The position numbers were made by a program, and so were the translations under genes. From UBA6623 sp965238125 (lineage in GTDB: Bacteria > Acidobacteriota > Terriglobia > Bryobacterales > UBA6623), in assembly GCA_965238125.1 (NCBI GenBank), contig OZ250179.1, positions 2,852,001 to 2,916,000 of the forward strand: a DNA stretch of 64,000 nt. Reading direction: 5' to 3'. Below the pieces are notes generated by a model that saw only the letters and a program-made list of their open reading frames with translations, did not search any database and was not told the origin of the DNA. Positions 8,283-17,879 of this stretch are shown here, piece after piece; the stretch's first letter is position 1, and the number at the start of each line of letters is the position of its first letter.

Positions 8283-9095
8283 ATGGGACTGAACCTGGGC
8301 TGGATCGTGCCCGTCATTATTCTGCTGTACGTCATCAATTGCATCAAGATTCTCCCAGAGTACGAACGAGGCGTCATCTTTCGTTTGGGTCGGCTGCTGC
8401 CGAAGCCCAAGGGTCCCGGGCTGGTGCTGGTTTTCGCGCCGATTGACCGTATCGTGCGGGTTTCGCTGCGGGTGGAAACCCTTGAGGTGCCCTCGCAAGA
8501 CGTCGTCACCAAAGACAACGTCACGGTCAAGGTCAGCGCGGTGGTATTCTTTCGCGTTGTCGACCCACTCAGGGCGATTGTGGAGGTGGCTCATTTCGTC
8601 CATGCCACTTCGCAGTTGGCGCAGACTCGGCTGCGCTCGGTGCTGGGCGAGGCGGATCTCGATGAGTTGCTCAGCGAACGCGAGAAGCTGAATGCTCGCT
8701 TACAGACGACTCTCGATACGCAGACCGAACCTTGGGGCGTCAAGATCCAGGCCGTCGAAGTGAAGCACGTCGACTTGCCGGAACAGATGATTCGCGCCAT
8801 CGCGCGTCAAGCCGAAGCCGAGCGCGAACGCCGCGCCAAAATCATTCATGCCCAAGGCGAGATGCAGGCGGCCGAGAAACTCACCGAGGCGGCTCGGGCA
8901 CTGGCCATCGAGCCCACATCCGTTACGCTGCGCTATTTGCAAACCTTGACCGAAATCGGCGCGGAAAAGAACACGACCATCGTGTTTCCGCTGCCGATTG
9001 ATTTGTTCCGCGGGCTGGCAAGTTGGGCGCAAACAATAGGCGGCGACGAACCTGCCGAGAAACCGCCGGACTCGGGCGGAGGGCATTCGGGCTGA
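8283..9095 (+). CDS. Slipin/stomatin-family SPFH (band 7) membrane protein
   Basis: The 270-residue protein has one N-terminal membrane segment (about 6-20) and an SPFH domain beginning EYERGVIFRLGRL. VPSQDVVTKDNVTVKVSAVVFFRV is absolutely typical of slipins. A charged helical region (AEAERERRAKIIHAQGEMQAAEKL) follows. Such proteins oligomerise at the inner face of the membrane and, in archaeal and bacterial examples, are cleaved by the NfeD protease encoded next to them. The start at 8283 is chosen over an in-frame GTG at 8238 because AAGGAG precedes it by about 7 bases and the membrane helix begins there. It is co-directional with nfeD, 92 bases downstream. Confidence 0.93.
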   Translation: MGLNLGWIVPVIILLYVINCIKILPEYERGVIFRLGRLLPKPKGPGLVLVFAPIDRIVRVSLRVETLEVPSQDVVTKDNVTVKVSAVVFFRVVDPLRAIVEVAHFVHATSQLAQTRLRSVLGEADLDELLSEREKLNARLQTTLDTQTEPWGVKIQAVEVKHVDLPEQMIRAIARQAEAERERRAKIIHAQGEMQAAEKLTEAARALAIEPTSVTLRYLQTLTEIGAEKNTTIVFPLPIDLFRGLASWAQTIGGDEPAEKPPDSGGGHSG

Positions 9096-9151
9096 GGCTT
9101 GGTTCGCCGCGTGAGCCGGCTCTGTCACGGCAAAGCAAAAATAGAAAGTCA

Positions 9152-9781
9152 ATGGCCGATCACGATCAAGAATTCGAGTTGATCCTCGGAAACAAGCAGA
9201 TCCTCAGCATTTTCTTCCTGATGATCGTTTTGTTCGGGGTATTCTTTTTTTTTGGGTATTCATTTGGTTATAACCGCGCGGAGTCGGATCGCGAGCTCGC
9301 GACGGCGACCGTGGAGCCGATCGTGGAATCGCCTGACTCGGTTCGGGTACCCGACGCCTTGCTGAAGAAAACTCCCGCGAGAGAAGTTGCTCGCGAAGCA
9401 GTCGTACCGACCGGCTCGGAGACCGCGGCCGAGCCGGACGAGGGGCGGGTAACGCGGGCGAGCCGGCCCACGACGGCGGAAAAGCCTCGACCTTTCCGCG
9501 ACCAGGAGCCCGCGGCGGCAAAACCCAAACCGGCCGCAATCGACCCGGCCGCGGTGGCTCGCTCGATCCACCTGCAGGTAGCGGCACTGCGGGTTCAATC
9601 CGATGCGCGGTTGTTGGCCGACAAGCTCAGCGCCAAGGGATACCCGGCAACACTGTTCAGTCAGGGCGGAGATGGCTGGGTGCGTGTCTTGGTGGGCCCG
9701 TTCCGCACGGCCGACGCCGCGAAGGATTACCGCCGTAAGTTGAAAGCCGAAGGTTTCGACTCGATCTTACGGAAACCGTAG
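9152..9781 (+). CDS. SPOR-domain membrane protein
   Basis: This 209-residue protein has a short cytoplasmic start, one membrane helix (LSIFFLMIVLFGVFFFFGY, about 17-35), a Pro/Ala/Glu-rich periplasmic linker of about 100 residues, and a C-terminal SPOR domain (IHLQVAALRVQSDARLLADKL ... VRVLVGPFRTADAAKDYRRKL). SPOR domains bind denuded peptidoglycan at septa, so a role at the division site or cell wall is likely. The frame is open upstream to 9023, but the ATG at 9152 is preferred because the upstream part is basic, overlaps the band-7 gene and has no domain. It probably shares an operon with the band-7 and NfeD genes. Confidence 0.88.
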   Translation: MADHDQEFELILGNKQILSIFFLMIVLFGVFFFFGYSFGYNRAESDRELATATVEPIVESPDSVRVPDALLKKTPAREVAREAVVPTGSETAAEPDEGRVTRASRPTTAEKPRPFRDQEPAAAKPKPAAIDPAAVARSIHLQVAALRVQSDARLLADKLSAKGYPATLFSQGGDGWVRVLVGPFRTADAAKDYRRKLKAEGFDSILRKP

Positions 9782-9792
9782 TTACGGTTTTT
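9773..9792 (+). terminator. Possible intrinsic terminator of the NfeD-slipin-SPOR group
   Basis: AAACCG at 9773-9778 can pair with CGGTTT at 9785-9790 around a 6-base loop, followed by a short T run. It overlaps the stop codon of the SPOR gene. The stem is short, so this is tentative. Confidence 0.4.
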
Positions 9793-9842
9793 CGGCCGGC
9801 AACCGGAAACGCCCGCGACGTGCATTTCCCTAATTGTCTTGA

Positions 9843-10026
9843 CTAGCCCGCATTTCTCATCGCCTGACGGGCAAAGCACATGAGAGGCCCGCCATTACTT
9901 CGTTTCGCTTGCTCGCCGTGCTCACCGTACTGGGCAAGTACGCCTCCGCGCGCCAAGCGGCGCGCGCCTCGTACTGACGGGCCTCTCATGTGCTTTGCCC
10001 GTCAGGCGATGAGAAAAGCGGGCTAG
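9843..10026. repeat. Large inverted repeat (49-bp arms) between convergent genes
   Basis: The arms at 9843-9891 and 9978-10026 are reverse complements at 48 of 49 positions. They enclose about 86 bases that begin CGCCATTACTTCG and contain a further GC-rich palindrome, GCGCGCC...GGCGCGC. The right arm includes the TAG stop codon of the TonB-receptor gene. The structure could act as a bidirectional terminator. A diverged relative lies at 5578-5655, so this is a dispersed element, perhaps a MITE. Confidence 0.8.
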
Positions 10027-13000
10027 AACTTGTAGTGCAGGCCGAGCTGGATGATGCGGGCTTGGTTGCCGGTGATCAGGCTGCTGACGCGGCCGAAGTT
10101 GCCTCGGCCGCGGCGCTGCTCGGGAAGATTGAAGTTGGGGTGGTTCGGCATGTTCAGTATCTCGGCGCGAAATTGCAGGCGATGTTGATCACCGAACGAA
10201 AAGTCCTTGAGGATCGATAGGTCGACAATGGCCGCGCCTGGGCCGATCGCCGCGGTTCGGCCGAGGTTGCCGAATTGCCCGCGTTGGGGACGCGCGAAGG
10301 CCGCCGCGCCGAAGAAGGTCTCCGCCAAGACATTGTCACGCCAAGCGGAGTTAGCCGAGTAGGGCGCGATCGCGTCGGAGCGCACGGTAGGGGCGAAGCG
10401 AACCACCCCGGCGGCGTTGTTTTCGAGGACCCCGAACGGCGAGCCGCTTCGGAACTCGGCGATCAGCCCCAGCGACCAGCCTCCGATGATGTAATTGAGC
10501 GCGCCCTGAGTCGAGCGGAAGGGCAACTCGTACACCGAACTCCAGATGAAACGCCGGCCGATGTGGTTGCCGCCCAGGCCGCGATCCGCGGCACGGTCAA
10601 AGAAGTTCGAGAAGGCGATGTTGCCGAAGTTTCCGCCCAACTCCGAGCGGGCCTCGAGGTCGTCAATGAGCTTCGACCAGGTGTAGTTGGCGCGGAAGTG
10701 CAGCCCGGAAGAGTAGCGCTTTTCGAGTTTGAAGTTGACGCCGTGGTAGTTCGAGTTGCCGACGGCCGCGGCGGCGACGCGCACATTGCCGAACTGCGGG
10801 AAGAGTCGGTCTTGCTGCGTCACGTTGCCGTCTTTCGCCGCTAAGACGTCGAGCGGGACGACGTTGATGTCTCGAAAGCCGGGATTGGCGAGCTTGTGAC
10901 CGAGAGTGGCGATGTAGCCGATCTCGAAGAGTATATGGCCGGGTAATTGCCGCTGAATGTTGAAATTCGCGGTCCACAGATAAGGGTTGCGGCGGCCTGT
11001 GGGCTCGAAGAAATCCACGCGCGTGGTCGAGGACTGCCCAATCGGCATGGCGCCGAAACCGTCGATCAGGTCGGCCTCGGCGGGTTGGGGAATGGCGGGC
11101 AGACCGTCTTCCAGCCGAAAGGCCGGGGTGATGCCGCCGTCGGGAGAGGAGAACTGCCCGATGGCGCCGAAGCCGAGAAATGAGACGCGCGGGGTCGCCT
11201 GATCGTATTCACCGGAATAGACGACCGCGCCACCGCCGCGAATCACCGTTTTTTCGCCGACCCGCCAGGCGAAACCGAAGCGCGGCCCGAAGTTGTTCTT
11301 GTCGAAGTTGTGGGCGTATTTGCTCAGCCCGCCGCGACCGGAAAAGGTCACCAAACCGGGGCAGTCGCACACCGGATTGAGGGCGGTGCGGTTGAACGAG
11401 TTCTGGCGGTCACCGAGTTGTTCCCAGCGAGGCTGGTCCATATCCCAGCGCAATCCGAGGTTGAGCGTGAAGTCGGGCGTCACCTTCCAGTCATCCTGCG
11501 CGAAGGCGGCGTAGGCATTGGCGCGGCTGCGAATAACGAGCGACTCTTCACGGGAACCGCTGACGGTGTGGCCGAGCAATAAGCCGGCGAGGGCGTCGCC
11601 GGTGGCGTTGGGGTTGAAGGTAAAACGTCCGCCACCGGAGCCGAGAAAGATGTCGTCGTTCGACCCTATGCGGTATTCGTAGCCGTATTTGAGGGCGTGG
11701 TTGCCGCGGGTGTGCGCGAAATGCTGCACCCACATATTGGTGCGGATGGGCTGCTGCCGCCTTTCGTGAACGTTCTCGCCGAGCTGAGTCAGGCCGGTGA
11801 CGGAGACGCGCGGGAAAAAGCGCGGGTTGACGCCCGTGAGGCCTAGTCGCTCGGGCCAGCCTTGATCGGCGCCGCCGGCTTGGCGGATGAATTTTCTGCG
11901 CACCCAGGTAAAGCGGGTTTCCATAACCGTCGTCGGGCTGAAATTATGGAACCACGTGAACGAGGGGTTGAAATAGTTGCCGTCGAGGGTACGATGAAAC
12001 GAATCGACGCCGGGCGTGGGGAAGATCGGCGAGTCGGTTTCGAGATCGCTACGCGCGACGAAGCGGCCGAAGATACGATCGTTGTCGCCGAAAATGTGGT
12101 CGATGCGCGAAACCCAGAAAACGGCGTCGTTGCTGATGGGCTGATTGACGCGGTAGTTGAGGCGTCGGGCCCGAGCGCCGGGGACATTCGGGGCCGGATA
12201 AAGAGCAGCCAGTTGGGCCCCGACCGCGTCAAGGCGGGTCGTCGGAATGGTGTTGTTCGCGAACGCCGTGCCGGTCGAGGAATCGCCGTCGATGAACGTG
12301 GCCGGGTCGAGGATCGCGCGCGAGAAACGGCCCTGGGTTTCCGCCGGATCGGGGACATTGCGGATTTGCGTCTGTTCGCGGTCTTGGCGTTGCGCCTCGA
12401 GGTTGAGGAAGAAATGCGTCTTGTTGCGCCGGATCGGGCCGCCGATCGAGCCGCCGAACTGATTGCGGCGCAAGGCGGGTTTCGCGGCGGAAAAGAAGTT
12501 GCGGGCGTCGAGCGCGTCGTTGCGCAGGAAGTCATAGAGCGAGCCATGAACTTCATTGCCGCCGGCGCGGGTTGACATGCGGACAACGCCGCCGCCGGAA
12601 CGGCCCAATTCGGCTTTGTAGTTGGAAATGTTCACCGTCAACTCTTCCATGGCCTCGATGGGCGGATCGAACATCAGTTCCGAGGTGCCGAGGGTGACGT
12701 TTTGGACGATGCCGCCGTCGAGGATCCACATGGCGTTGAAGCCGCGGCCGCCGGCCATGGTGAAATTCGAGGCGGTGCCGTTTTGGACGACGAAACCGTT
12801 GAGCCGGACGAGTTGCGCGGCGCGGCGGTCGATCAGCGGCATGTTGGCGATGGTTTCATTGCGAATCGTCGAGCTGACGGCGGAATCCTCGGTGCGCAGT
12901 TGCGGCAGGTCGGCACGGACGGTGACGACCTCGGTGACGACGCCGACTTCCATGCGGAGATCGGCGCGCGCGGCCTGACCGGTTGAGACGGCGAGCCCCG

Positions 13001-13292
13001 GGCGGCTATAGGTCTTGAAGCCTTTGATTTCGGCTGTAAGATCGTAGACGCCGTTAGGCAGCAGCGGGAAGACGTAGGTGCCCCCCGCGTGGGTCGAGGC
13101 GGTCAGTCGCTCTCCGGTCGAGGTATTGACGAGTCGCACCGCCACTCCGCGAATGACCGCCCCATCGGGATCGAAAACCGTGCCGGCGAGCGACGCCGAG
13201 CGCTGGCCGTAGGCCGGAGCGACCGCCATCGCCGCGGGCAAAACGAGACAAAAGCCCTGAAAGAGCCTAAAGAATCGAAAACTGATCTTCAT
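10023..13292 (-). CDS. TonB-dependent receptor, Oar-like, with N-terminal carboxypeptidase-regulatory domain
   Basis: The 1089-residue protein has a signal peptide (MKISFRFFRLFQGFCLVLPA, cleaved near AYGQ) and an Ig-like carboxypeptidase-regulatory domain (SASLAGTVFDPDGAVIRGVAVRLVNTSTGE, ending in the YDLTAEIKGFKTY pattern). A plug domain (about 120-240) and a long beta-barrel ending in aromatic FGLHYKF-type residues (IQLGLHYKF) follow. This is the large Oar/Cna-B receptor type expanded in Acidobacteria and probably imports polymers or peptides with TonB energy. The start at 13292 is chosen because the signal peptide begins there; an upstream in-frame start at 13340 adds only a hydrophilic stretch. 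The stop lies inside an inverted repeat. Confidence 0.92.
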   Translation of the reverse strand: MKISFRFFRLFQGFCLVLPAAMAVAPAYGQRSASLAGTVFDPDGAVIRGVAVRLVNTSTGERLTASTHAGGTYVFPLLPNGVYDLTAEIKGFKTYSRPGLAVSTGQAARADLRMEVGVVTEVVTVRADLPQLRTEDSAVSSTIRNETIANMPLIDRRAAQLVRLNGFVVQNGTASNFTMAGGRGFNAMWILDGGIVQNVTLGTSELMFDPPIEAMEELTVNISNYKAELGRSGGGVVRMSTRAGGNEVHGSLYDFLRNDALDARNFFSAAKPALRRNQFGGSIGGPIRRNKTHFFLNLEAQRQDREQTQIRNVPDPAETQGRFSRAILDPATFIDGDSSTGTAFANNTIPTTRLDAVGAQLAALYPAPNVPGARARRLNYRVNQPISNDAVFWVSRIDHIFGDNDRIFGRFVARSDLETDSPIFPTPGVDSFHRTLDGNYFNPSFTWFHNFSPTTVMETRFTWVRRKFIRQAGGADQGWPERLGLTGVNPRFFPRVSVTGLTQLGENVHERRQQPIRTNMWVQHFAHTRGNHALKYGYEYRIGSNDDIFLGSGGGRFTFNPNATGDALAGLLLGHTVSGSREESLVIRSRANAYAAFAQDDWKVTPDFTLNLGLRWDMDQPRWEQLGDRQNSFNRTALNPVCDCPGLVTFSGRGGLSKYAHNFDKNNFGPRFGFAWRVGEKTVIRGGGAVVYSGEYDQATPRVSFLGFGAIGQFSSPDGGITPAFRLEDGLPAIPQPAEADLIDGFGAMPIGQSSTTRVDFFEPTGRRNPYLWTANFNIQRQLPGHILFEIGYIATLGHKLANPGFRDINVVPLDVLAAKDGNVTQQDRLFPQFGNVRVAAAAVGNSNYHGVNFKLEKRYSSGLHFRANYTWSKLIDDLEARSELGGNFGNIAFSNFFDRAADRGLGGNHIGRRFIWSSVYELPFRSTQGALNYIIGGWSLGLIAEFRSGSPFGVLENNAAGVVRFAPTVRSDAIAPYSANSAWRDNVLAETFFGAAAFARPQRGQFGNLGRTAAIGPGAAIVDLSILKDFSFGDQHRLQFRAEILNMPNHPNFNLPEQRRGRGNFGRVSSLITGNQARIIQLGLHYKF

Positions 13293-13627
13293 GAAGCGAT
13301 TTTCGGTCGGCTTGTTTTCGTGTGCTTCTTGGCGCGGCAACGCTGGCCTGTTGCAACCTTTGCGAAAGAAGAATCAGGCGGATCCGGCTCAAAGAACCCC
13401 GAATGTCTCGATTGTAGCATCGGGGCGAGTGGCCGACCGTGAGCTTGAGGGGGTGAGCGAAGGCGGTCCGTGAGTTGTGGAACCGTGATTTTCACGCACG
13501 CGATCGCGATGTGGTACATTTTGGCGGGGCGGGGGCATCGCCATGGGAAGAGTCCGGCCGATGAGCTGTTTCGACCGGCTCGCCGAAGGGTTCTCCGTCC
13601 GCATCACCAAAGGAACATGGGGAAGAA
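13293..13627. other. Divergent intergenic region, nothing recognised
   Basis: This 335-base gap separates the divergently transcribed receptor and NIPSNAP genes, so it must hold both promoters. I see no convincing -35/-10 pair, RNA structure or repeat family. Small reading frames here have no recognisable content. Confidence 0.5.
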
Positions 13628-14065
13628 ATGATGATGATCAATCGATACAAATTCGCCGGGACCGGACTCGCCGTGATGTTGCTGTTGCTTGCCGGCGTCC
13701 TGGTCAACCCGCCCGCCGTCGAGGCCGACAGCCACGGGGTTTTCGAGATGCGGGTTTACACGACCAACCCGGGCAAGCTGGCCGATCTGCACAACCGTTT
13801 CAGCCAACACACGAATTCTCTGTTCGTGAAGCACGGCATGCGCCTGATCGGCTACTGGACGCCGACCGAAGCACCGGAATCGGAAAACACGCTGATCTAC
13901 ATCCTGGCGTACCCGAGCCGCGAGGCCCGCGACAAGTCTTGGAAAGCGTTCGTCGACGACCCGGTTTGGAAGGCTGCCTACGCCGCTTCGATCGAGAACG
14001 GAAAGCTGATCAAGAAGGTCGACTCGACGTTTATGGAGGCAACCGGGTACTCGCCGATTCAGTAG
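13628..14065 (+). CDS. Secreted NIPSNAP-family protein
   Basis: The 145-residue protein starts with a signal peptide (LAVMLLLLAGVLVNPPAVEA, cleavage near residue 34). A single NIPSNAP domain follows: FEMRVYTTNPGKLADLHNRF, then HGMRLIGYWTPTEAPESENTLIYILAYPSREARDKSWKAF. NIPSNAP domains adopt a dimeric ferredoxin-like (alpha/beta barrel) fold; bacterial members have no agreed function. The export signal is common in soil-bacterial members. ATG 13628 is preceded by GGGGAAGA. It is not obviously in an operon. Confidence 0.85.
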   Translation: MMMINRYKFAGTGLAVMLLLLAGVLVNPPAVEADSHGVFEMRVYTTNPGKLADLHNRFSQHTNSLFVKHGMRLIGYWTPTEAPESENTLIYILAYPSREARDKSWKAFVDDPVWKAAYAASIENGKLIKKVDSTFMEATGYSPIQ

Positions 14066-14240
14066 CAAGGGGGGCGAACAACTTTGGCTCCATCGCTTGC
14101 CTTGGGGTGAGCAGGCCCGTCGCGTACCGTTGGCATCGAATACCGCTTAACGCAGGCGTGTTGGGCTCGCGGGGTCTCTTCGAGTTCCGCGCTAGGCAAC
14201 TTTCAAAGCGGTTCGGCGAAAGGCCCTTTTCGGGCGCCGC

Positions 14241-15116
14241 TCAGCGAGCGCCGCCGCCGAGGCGCTCGATTTGCGCCTCGGCGGCGGGGGCGACGTTGCT
14301 GTTGGGGAACTTGTCGACGACGCTCTGGAATTCACGGCGAGCGTCCGCCCCGCGATCGAGCTTGAGCAGCGCCATCGCCTTCTTGAACTGGGCGTCGGCG
14401 GAAATCAGACCCACCGGATATTGTTCCAGCACACGATCGAAACGCTTCACCGCTTGGTCGAAGTCTTCCTGTTGATAGGAGATGTCACCCAGATAGTACT
14501 GCGCCTCGGACGCCCGAACGGTACTGGCGAACATTCTCAAATAGTCCTCGAACTGCGGCTCCGCCGACTCGAACGTGCCGCGGTGGTAGTCGGTGAGCGC
14601 GCTATTGAAGAGAGTCTCGGAAGAGGTACCGCCTCCCCCTCCGCCCTGGCCGTCTTCCATGCCCGGCGGCAGTGTCGAGACTTGGTTCTTGATGTCCTCG
14701 ACCTGTTGCTGAATTTTGCCCAGGCGCGAATTCATTTCCTCGACGGCTTCGCGGACGGCGCCGAAGCGATTGCTGAGCGAATCGACGCGGGTGCTGATCG
14801 TTGTCACCGGCCCGATGATGGCATCCGCTTGCTTGGCCAAGCCACGTTCAATCACCGCCACGGCCTGATGCAGCTTGTTGGACGTATCGAGATTCTGCTG
14901 TAGAAGGTTTTCGAAAACCGCCATGCGCTCGCTGAGCTGGGTGATTTGGCGGCCGGTCTCGCGCACCTGCTCCTGTAGGATCGCCATGTCGCGCTGTAGC
15001 TGGATGATTTCTTTCTTTTGGGCCTGGAGCGGCGCGCCGCCAATAAGGGCCATAGCCGCCGTCAGCATCAGTACCCTCGCAACCGGTACTCGCCCTGGAA
15101 GCTTGACAATTTTCAA
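14241..15116 (-). CDS. cpoB: CpoB/YbgF-like Tol-Pal associated periplasmic TPR protein
   Basis: The protein (about 291 residues) has a signal peptide, an N-terminal coiled coil (IIQLQRDMAILQEQVRETG onward, about residues 35-150), a Gly-rich linker and C-terminal TPR repeats (FNSALTDYHRGTFESAEPQFEDYLRMF; AQYYLGDISYQQEDFDQAVKRF; AQFKKAMALLKLDRGADARREF). That is the arrangement of CpoB/YbgF, which trimerises, binds TolA and coordinates peptidoglycan synthesis with outer-membrane constriction. I chose a TTG start at 15116 because AGGAG lies 7 bases upstream and a normal signal peptide begins there. An ATG at 15179 would add 21 residues. It is the last gene of the Tol-Pal cluster. Confidence 0.87.
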   Translation of the reverse strand: MKIVKLPGRVPVARVLMLTAAMALIGGAPLQAQKKEIIQLQRDMAILQEQVRETGRQITQLSERMAVFENLLQQNLDTSNKLHQAVAVIERGLAKQADAIIGPVTTISTRVDSLSNRFGAVREAVEEMNSRLGKIQQQVEDIKNQVSTLPPGMEDGQGGGGGGTSSETLFNSALTDYHRGTFESAEPQFEDYLRMFASTVRASEAQYYLGDISYQQEDFDQAVKRFDRVLEQYPVGLISADAQFKKAMALLKLDRGADARREFQSVVDKFPNSNVAPAAEAQIERLGGGAR

Positions 15117-15276
15117 ACCGGATCTCCTCGGTCGGCCGACACGGGCCCCATTCGTACTACCCATAATACGAAAACACATAGGCCAGCGTTACCATTCGGC
15201 GTCGCCGGCGCCCCCAACGAAAGCGGGGCGCTGGGATGTCGCCATCCCAGCGCCCCGCAATGAGCAAGAAGTCAGA

Positions 15277-16041
<765 letters not shown>

Positions 16042-16150
16042 CAGTCTCTACGCCTCCTCAGGTTCCGCGCTGCGAACTCACTAGTATAGGCAGATTCAAC
16101 AGCCAACGGGAAGAAAACTTTCAAAAGAATCAATCTTTTCCAGCTGCCGT

Positions 16151-17551
16151 TCACTCTGCCCAGAGCGGCTGCATGTTCTTGCCTTTTCGGGTCAGCTTCT
16201 TCAAGTGCGTGCCGTCCGCTCGCATGGTCCAAATCTGGTTTCCACCCGAACGGTTGGACGCAAAGACGATGTGCGTCCCACTGGGCGAGAAGTAAGGATG
16301 TTCGTTTCTCCCCACCCCATAGGTCAATTGCACGAGCTTCCCCGTAGCCACATTCATGATGAAGATGTTGTAGTTGCCGGGCTCAAAGCCGCGCGTCCAG
16401 GCAAAAGCGATGTTCTCGCCTTGCGGGTCCCACGAGGGTTGGACGGCGTCTCCGCCCCCCGGCGTTAACTTGCGAACATTCGCTCCGTCGATATCCATCA
16501 GGTAAACCTGAGGAGGGCCGGAGCGGCCCGAGACAAACGCGATTTGCGCGCCGGTCTTGGGGTTGACGGCCGGGTCAACATCGATCGATCGTGAATACGA
16601 TATCCTGCGGAGGTTCCTGCCGTCAAGGTCGGCCATGTAGATTTGTGAATGGCCGGTCGCCGAAGACGCGTAGACGATTCGTTCTCCGTCGGGCGTGAAC
16701 GCGGGCGTGGCGTTCATCGAGGCCTCTTGGTTGTAGAAGGTCAAGCGGCGGTTGGTTTCGAGCGAATGGATGAAGATGCGCGGGTTGCCCATGAAATAGC
16801 TTGTGAAAGCGAACTTCGAGGCATCGGGCGAGACGGCGGGCGTGAGCGTGAGATTCTTGTAATCGGTCAAAGCTCGTTGATTGCGACCGTCGTAGTCCAT
16901 CGACCAGATTTCCTGATGGCCGGTGCGCTTGGAGACAAAGTAGATTTTCGACCCGGCAAGGCCCGCCCCCAAGCCAAGATTCTGGAGAATGTCTCGCGAA
17001 AAGTCGTGGGCGAGCTGCCGCGCGCCTTCGCTGCCGCGGGGGGCGAAGTAGCGCTTCCCAAAAATGTGAGCGGTGCGCTGCTCCTGCCGCACCACGTCGT
17101 AGAGAAAGCCCGACAGCACCAGTCGGTCGTCCCCGGCTTCGAGAGACCCGAAAGACAGGTAGCGCGTCGTGACGGGCGGCTCCGACCATCCTTGGAGCCA
17201 GAGGCCGCGCGCTCCCGGGTCGTCGGGTACGTTCTCGCCGGTTTGGAAATCTTCCGGCTGCCTTGGGGTCGTGCGCGGATAGAAGCTCTTGGCCACCATC
17301 TCGAACTTGGCGGAAGCTTCCAGGTCGTTCCACAGGGTGGTGTTGAAGACGTCGACTTCGTCGGCGATCGCGAGAGGGCCGCCGAGATTCGGCACGGCGA
17401 TGCGCGGGGCTTGCGCGGCGTCCTGGATCTCGAGGCGCAAGTCGGTCTGTTGCCCGGCGGCGTCGGGAACCAGCGCGGCCGCCAACGCGAATACCAAACC
17501 GAGGGTGCGGGTCCAACCAAGGAAATGCACGGGGAGTCGATTGCGAATCAT
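16151..17551 (-). CDS. tolB: Tol-Pal system protein TolB
   Basis: The 466-residue protein has a signal peptide, an N-terminal alpha/beta domain (RIAVPNLGGPLAIADEVDVFNTTLWNDLEASAKFEMVAKSFYP-like order) and a C-terminal beta-propeller. Its blades include SKIYFVSKRTGHQEIWSMD, PAFTPDGERIVYASSATGH, and PYFSPSGTHIVFASNRSGG. TolB is periplasmic, binds Pal and is part of the machine that constricts the outer membrane. I prefer ATG 17551 because GGAAGGTGG lies about 10 bases upstream; a GTG at 17563 would add four residues. It lies upstream of pal on the same strand. Confidence 0.94.
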   Translation of the reverse strand: MIRNRLPVHFLGWTRTLGLVFALAAALVPDAAGQQTDLRLEIQDAAQAPRIAVPNLGGPLAIADEVDVFNTTLWNDLEASAKFEMVAKSFYPRTTPRQPEDFQTGENVPDDPGARGLWLQGWSEPPVTTRYLSFGSLEAGDDRLVLSGFLYDVVRQEQRTAHIFGKRYFAPRGSEGARQLAHDFSRDILQNLGLGAGLAGSKIYFVSKRTGHQEIWSMDYDGRNQRALTDYKNLTLTPAVSPDASKFAFTSYFMGNPRIFIHSLETNRRLTFYNQEASMNATPAFTPDGERIVYASSATGHSQIYMADLDGRNLRRISYSRSIDVDPAVNPKTGAQIAFVSGRSGPPQVYLMDIDGANVRKLTPGGGDAVQPSWDPQGENIAFAWTRGFEPGNYNIFIMNVATGKLVQLTYGVGRNEHPYFSPSGTHIVFASNRSGGNQIWTMRADGTHLKKLTRKGKNMQPLWAE

Positions 17552-17563
17552 TGTGTCGTCCAC

Positions 17564-17879
17564 CTTCCCAAATCAAGTTGTCTCAAAAATGGGGCCGAGG
17601 GTGTTCCCGCCGCCCGTCCAGGGCTCTCCCCGTGGTGGGGGGGCCTACCCAGGGTTCCGCCTTCGGCTCCACCCCGGGCTATATTCCCGCCGCCGCTTCG
17701 CGGCTCACCGCGATGAAAATTCGTTTCAGTCGGCGCATTCTTGGAGCGGAGATGTCGCCAAGACCAGCACCTAGGCACGCTGGAAGCGTGCGCCACGTCG
17801 GGGCGTCGGGCATCGAGGAGATACCGCGCAATTTTCGGAGGGGTTCCCATTTTTTTCACGGCCCCTCGGGGCGCTTCGA
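17564..17879. repeat. Gap inside the Tol-Pal cluster holding a dispersed repeat
   Basis: No gene is seen between the tolA-like gene and tolB. Bases 17603-17706, read on the minus strand, match the plus-strand element at 20386-20485 over about 100 bases (shared blocks AAGCGGCGGC, ATAGCCC, GGCGGAACCCTGGGT, GAGCCCTGGA). The element is bordered by CAAAAATGGGG (17583) and CCCATTTTTTT (17849), which are roughly inverted. This resembles a REP pair that has inserted within the operon. Confidence 0.6.
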
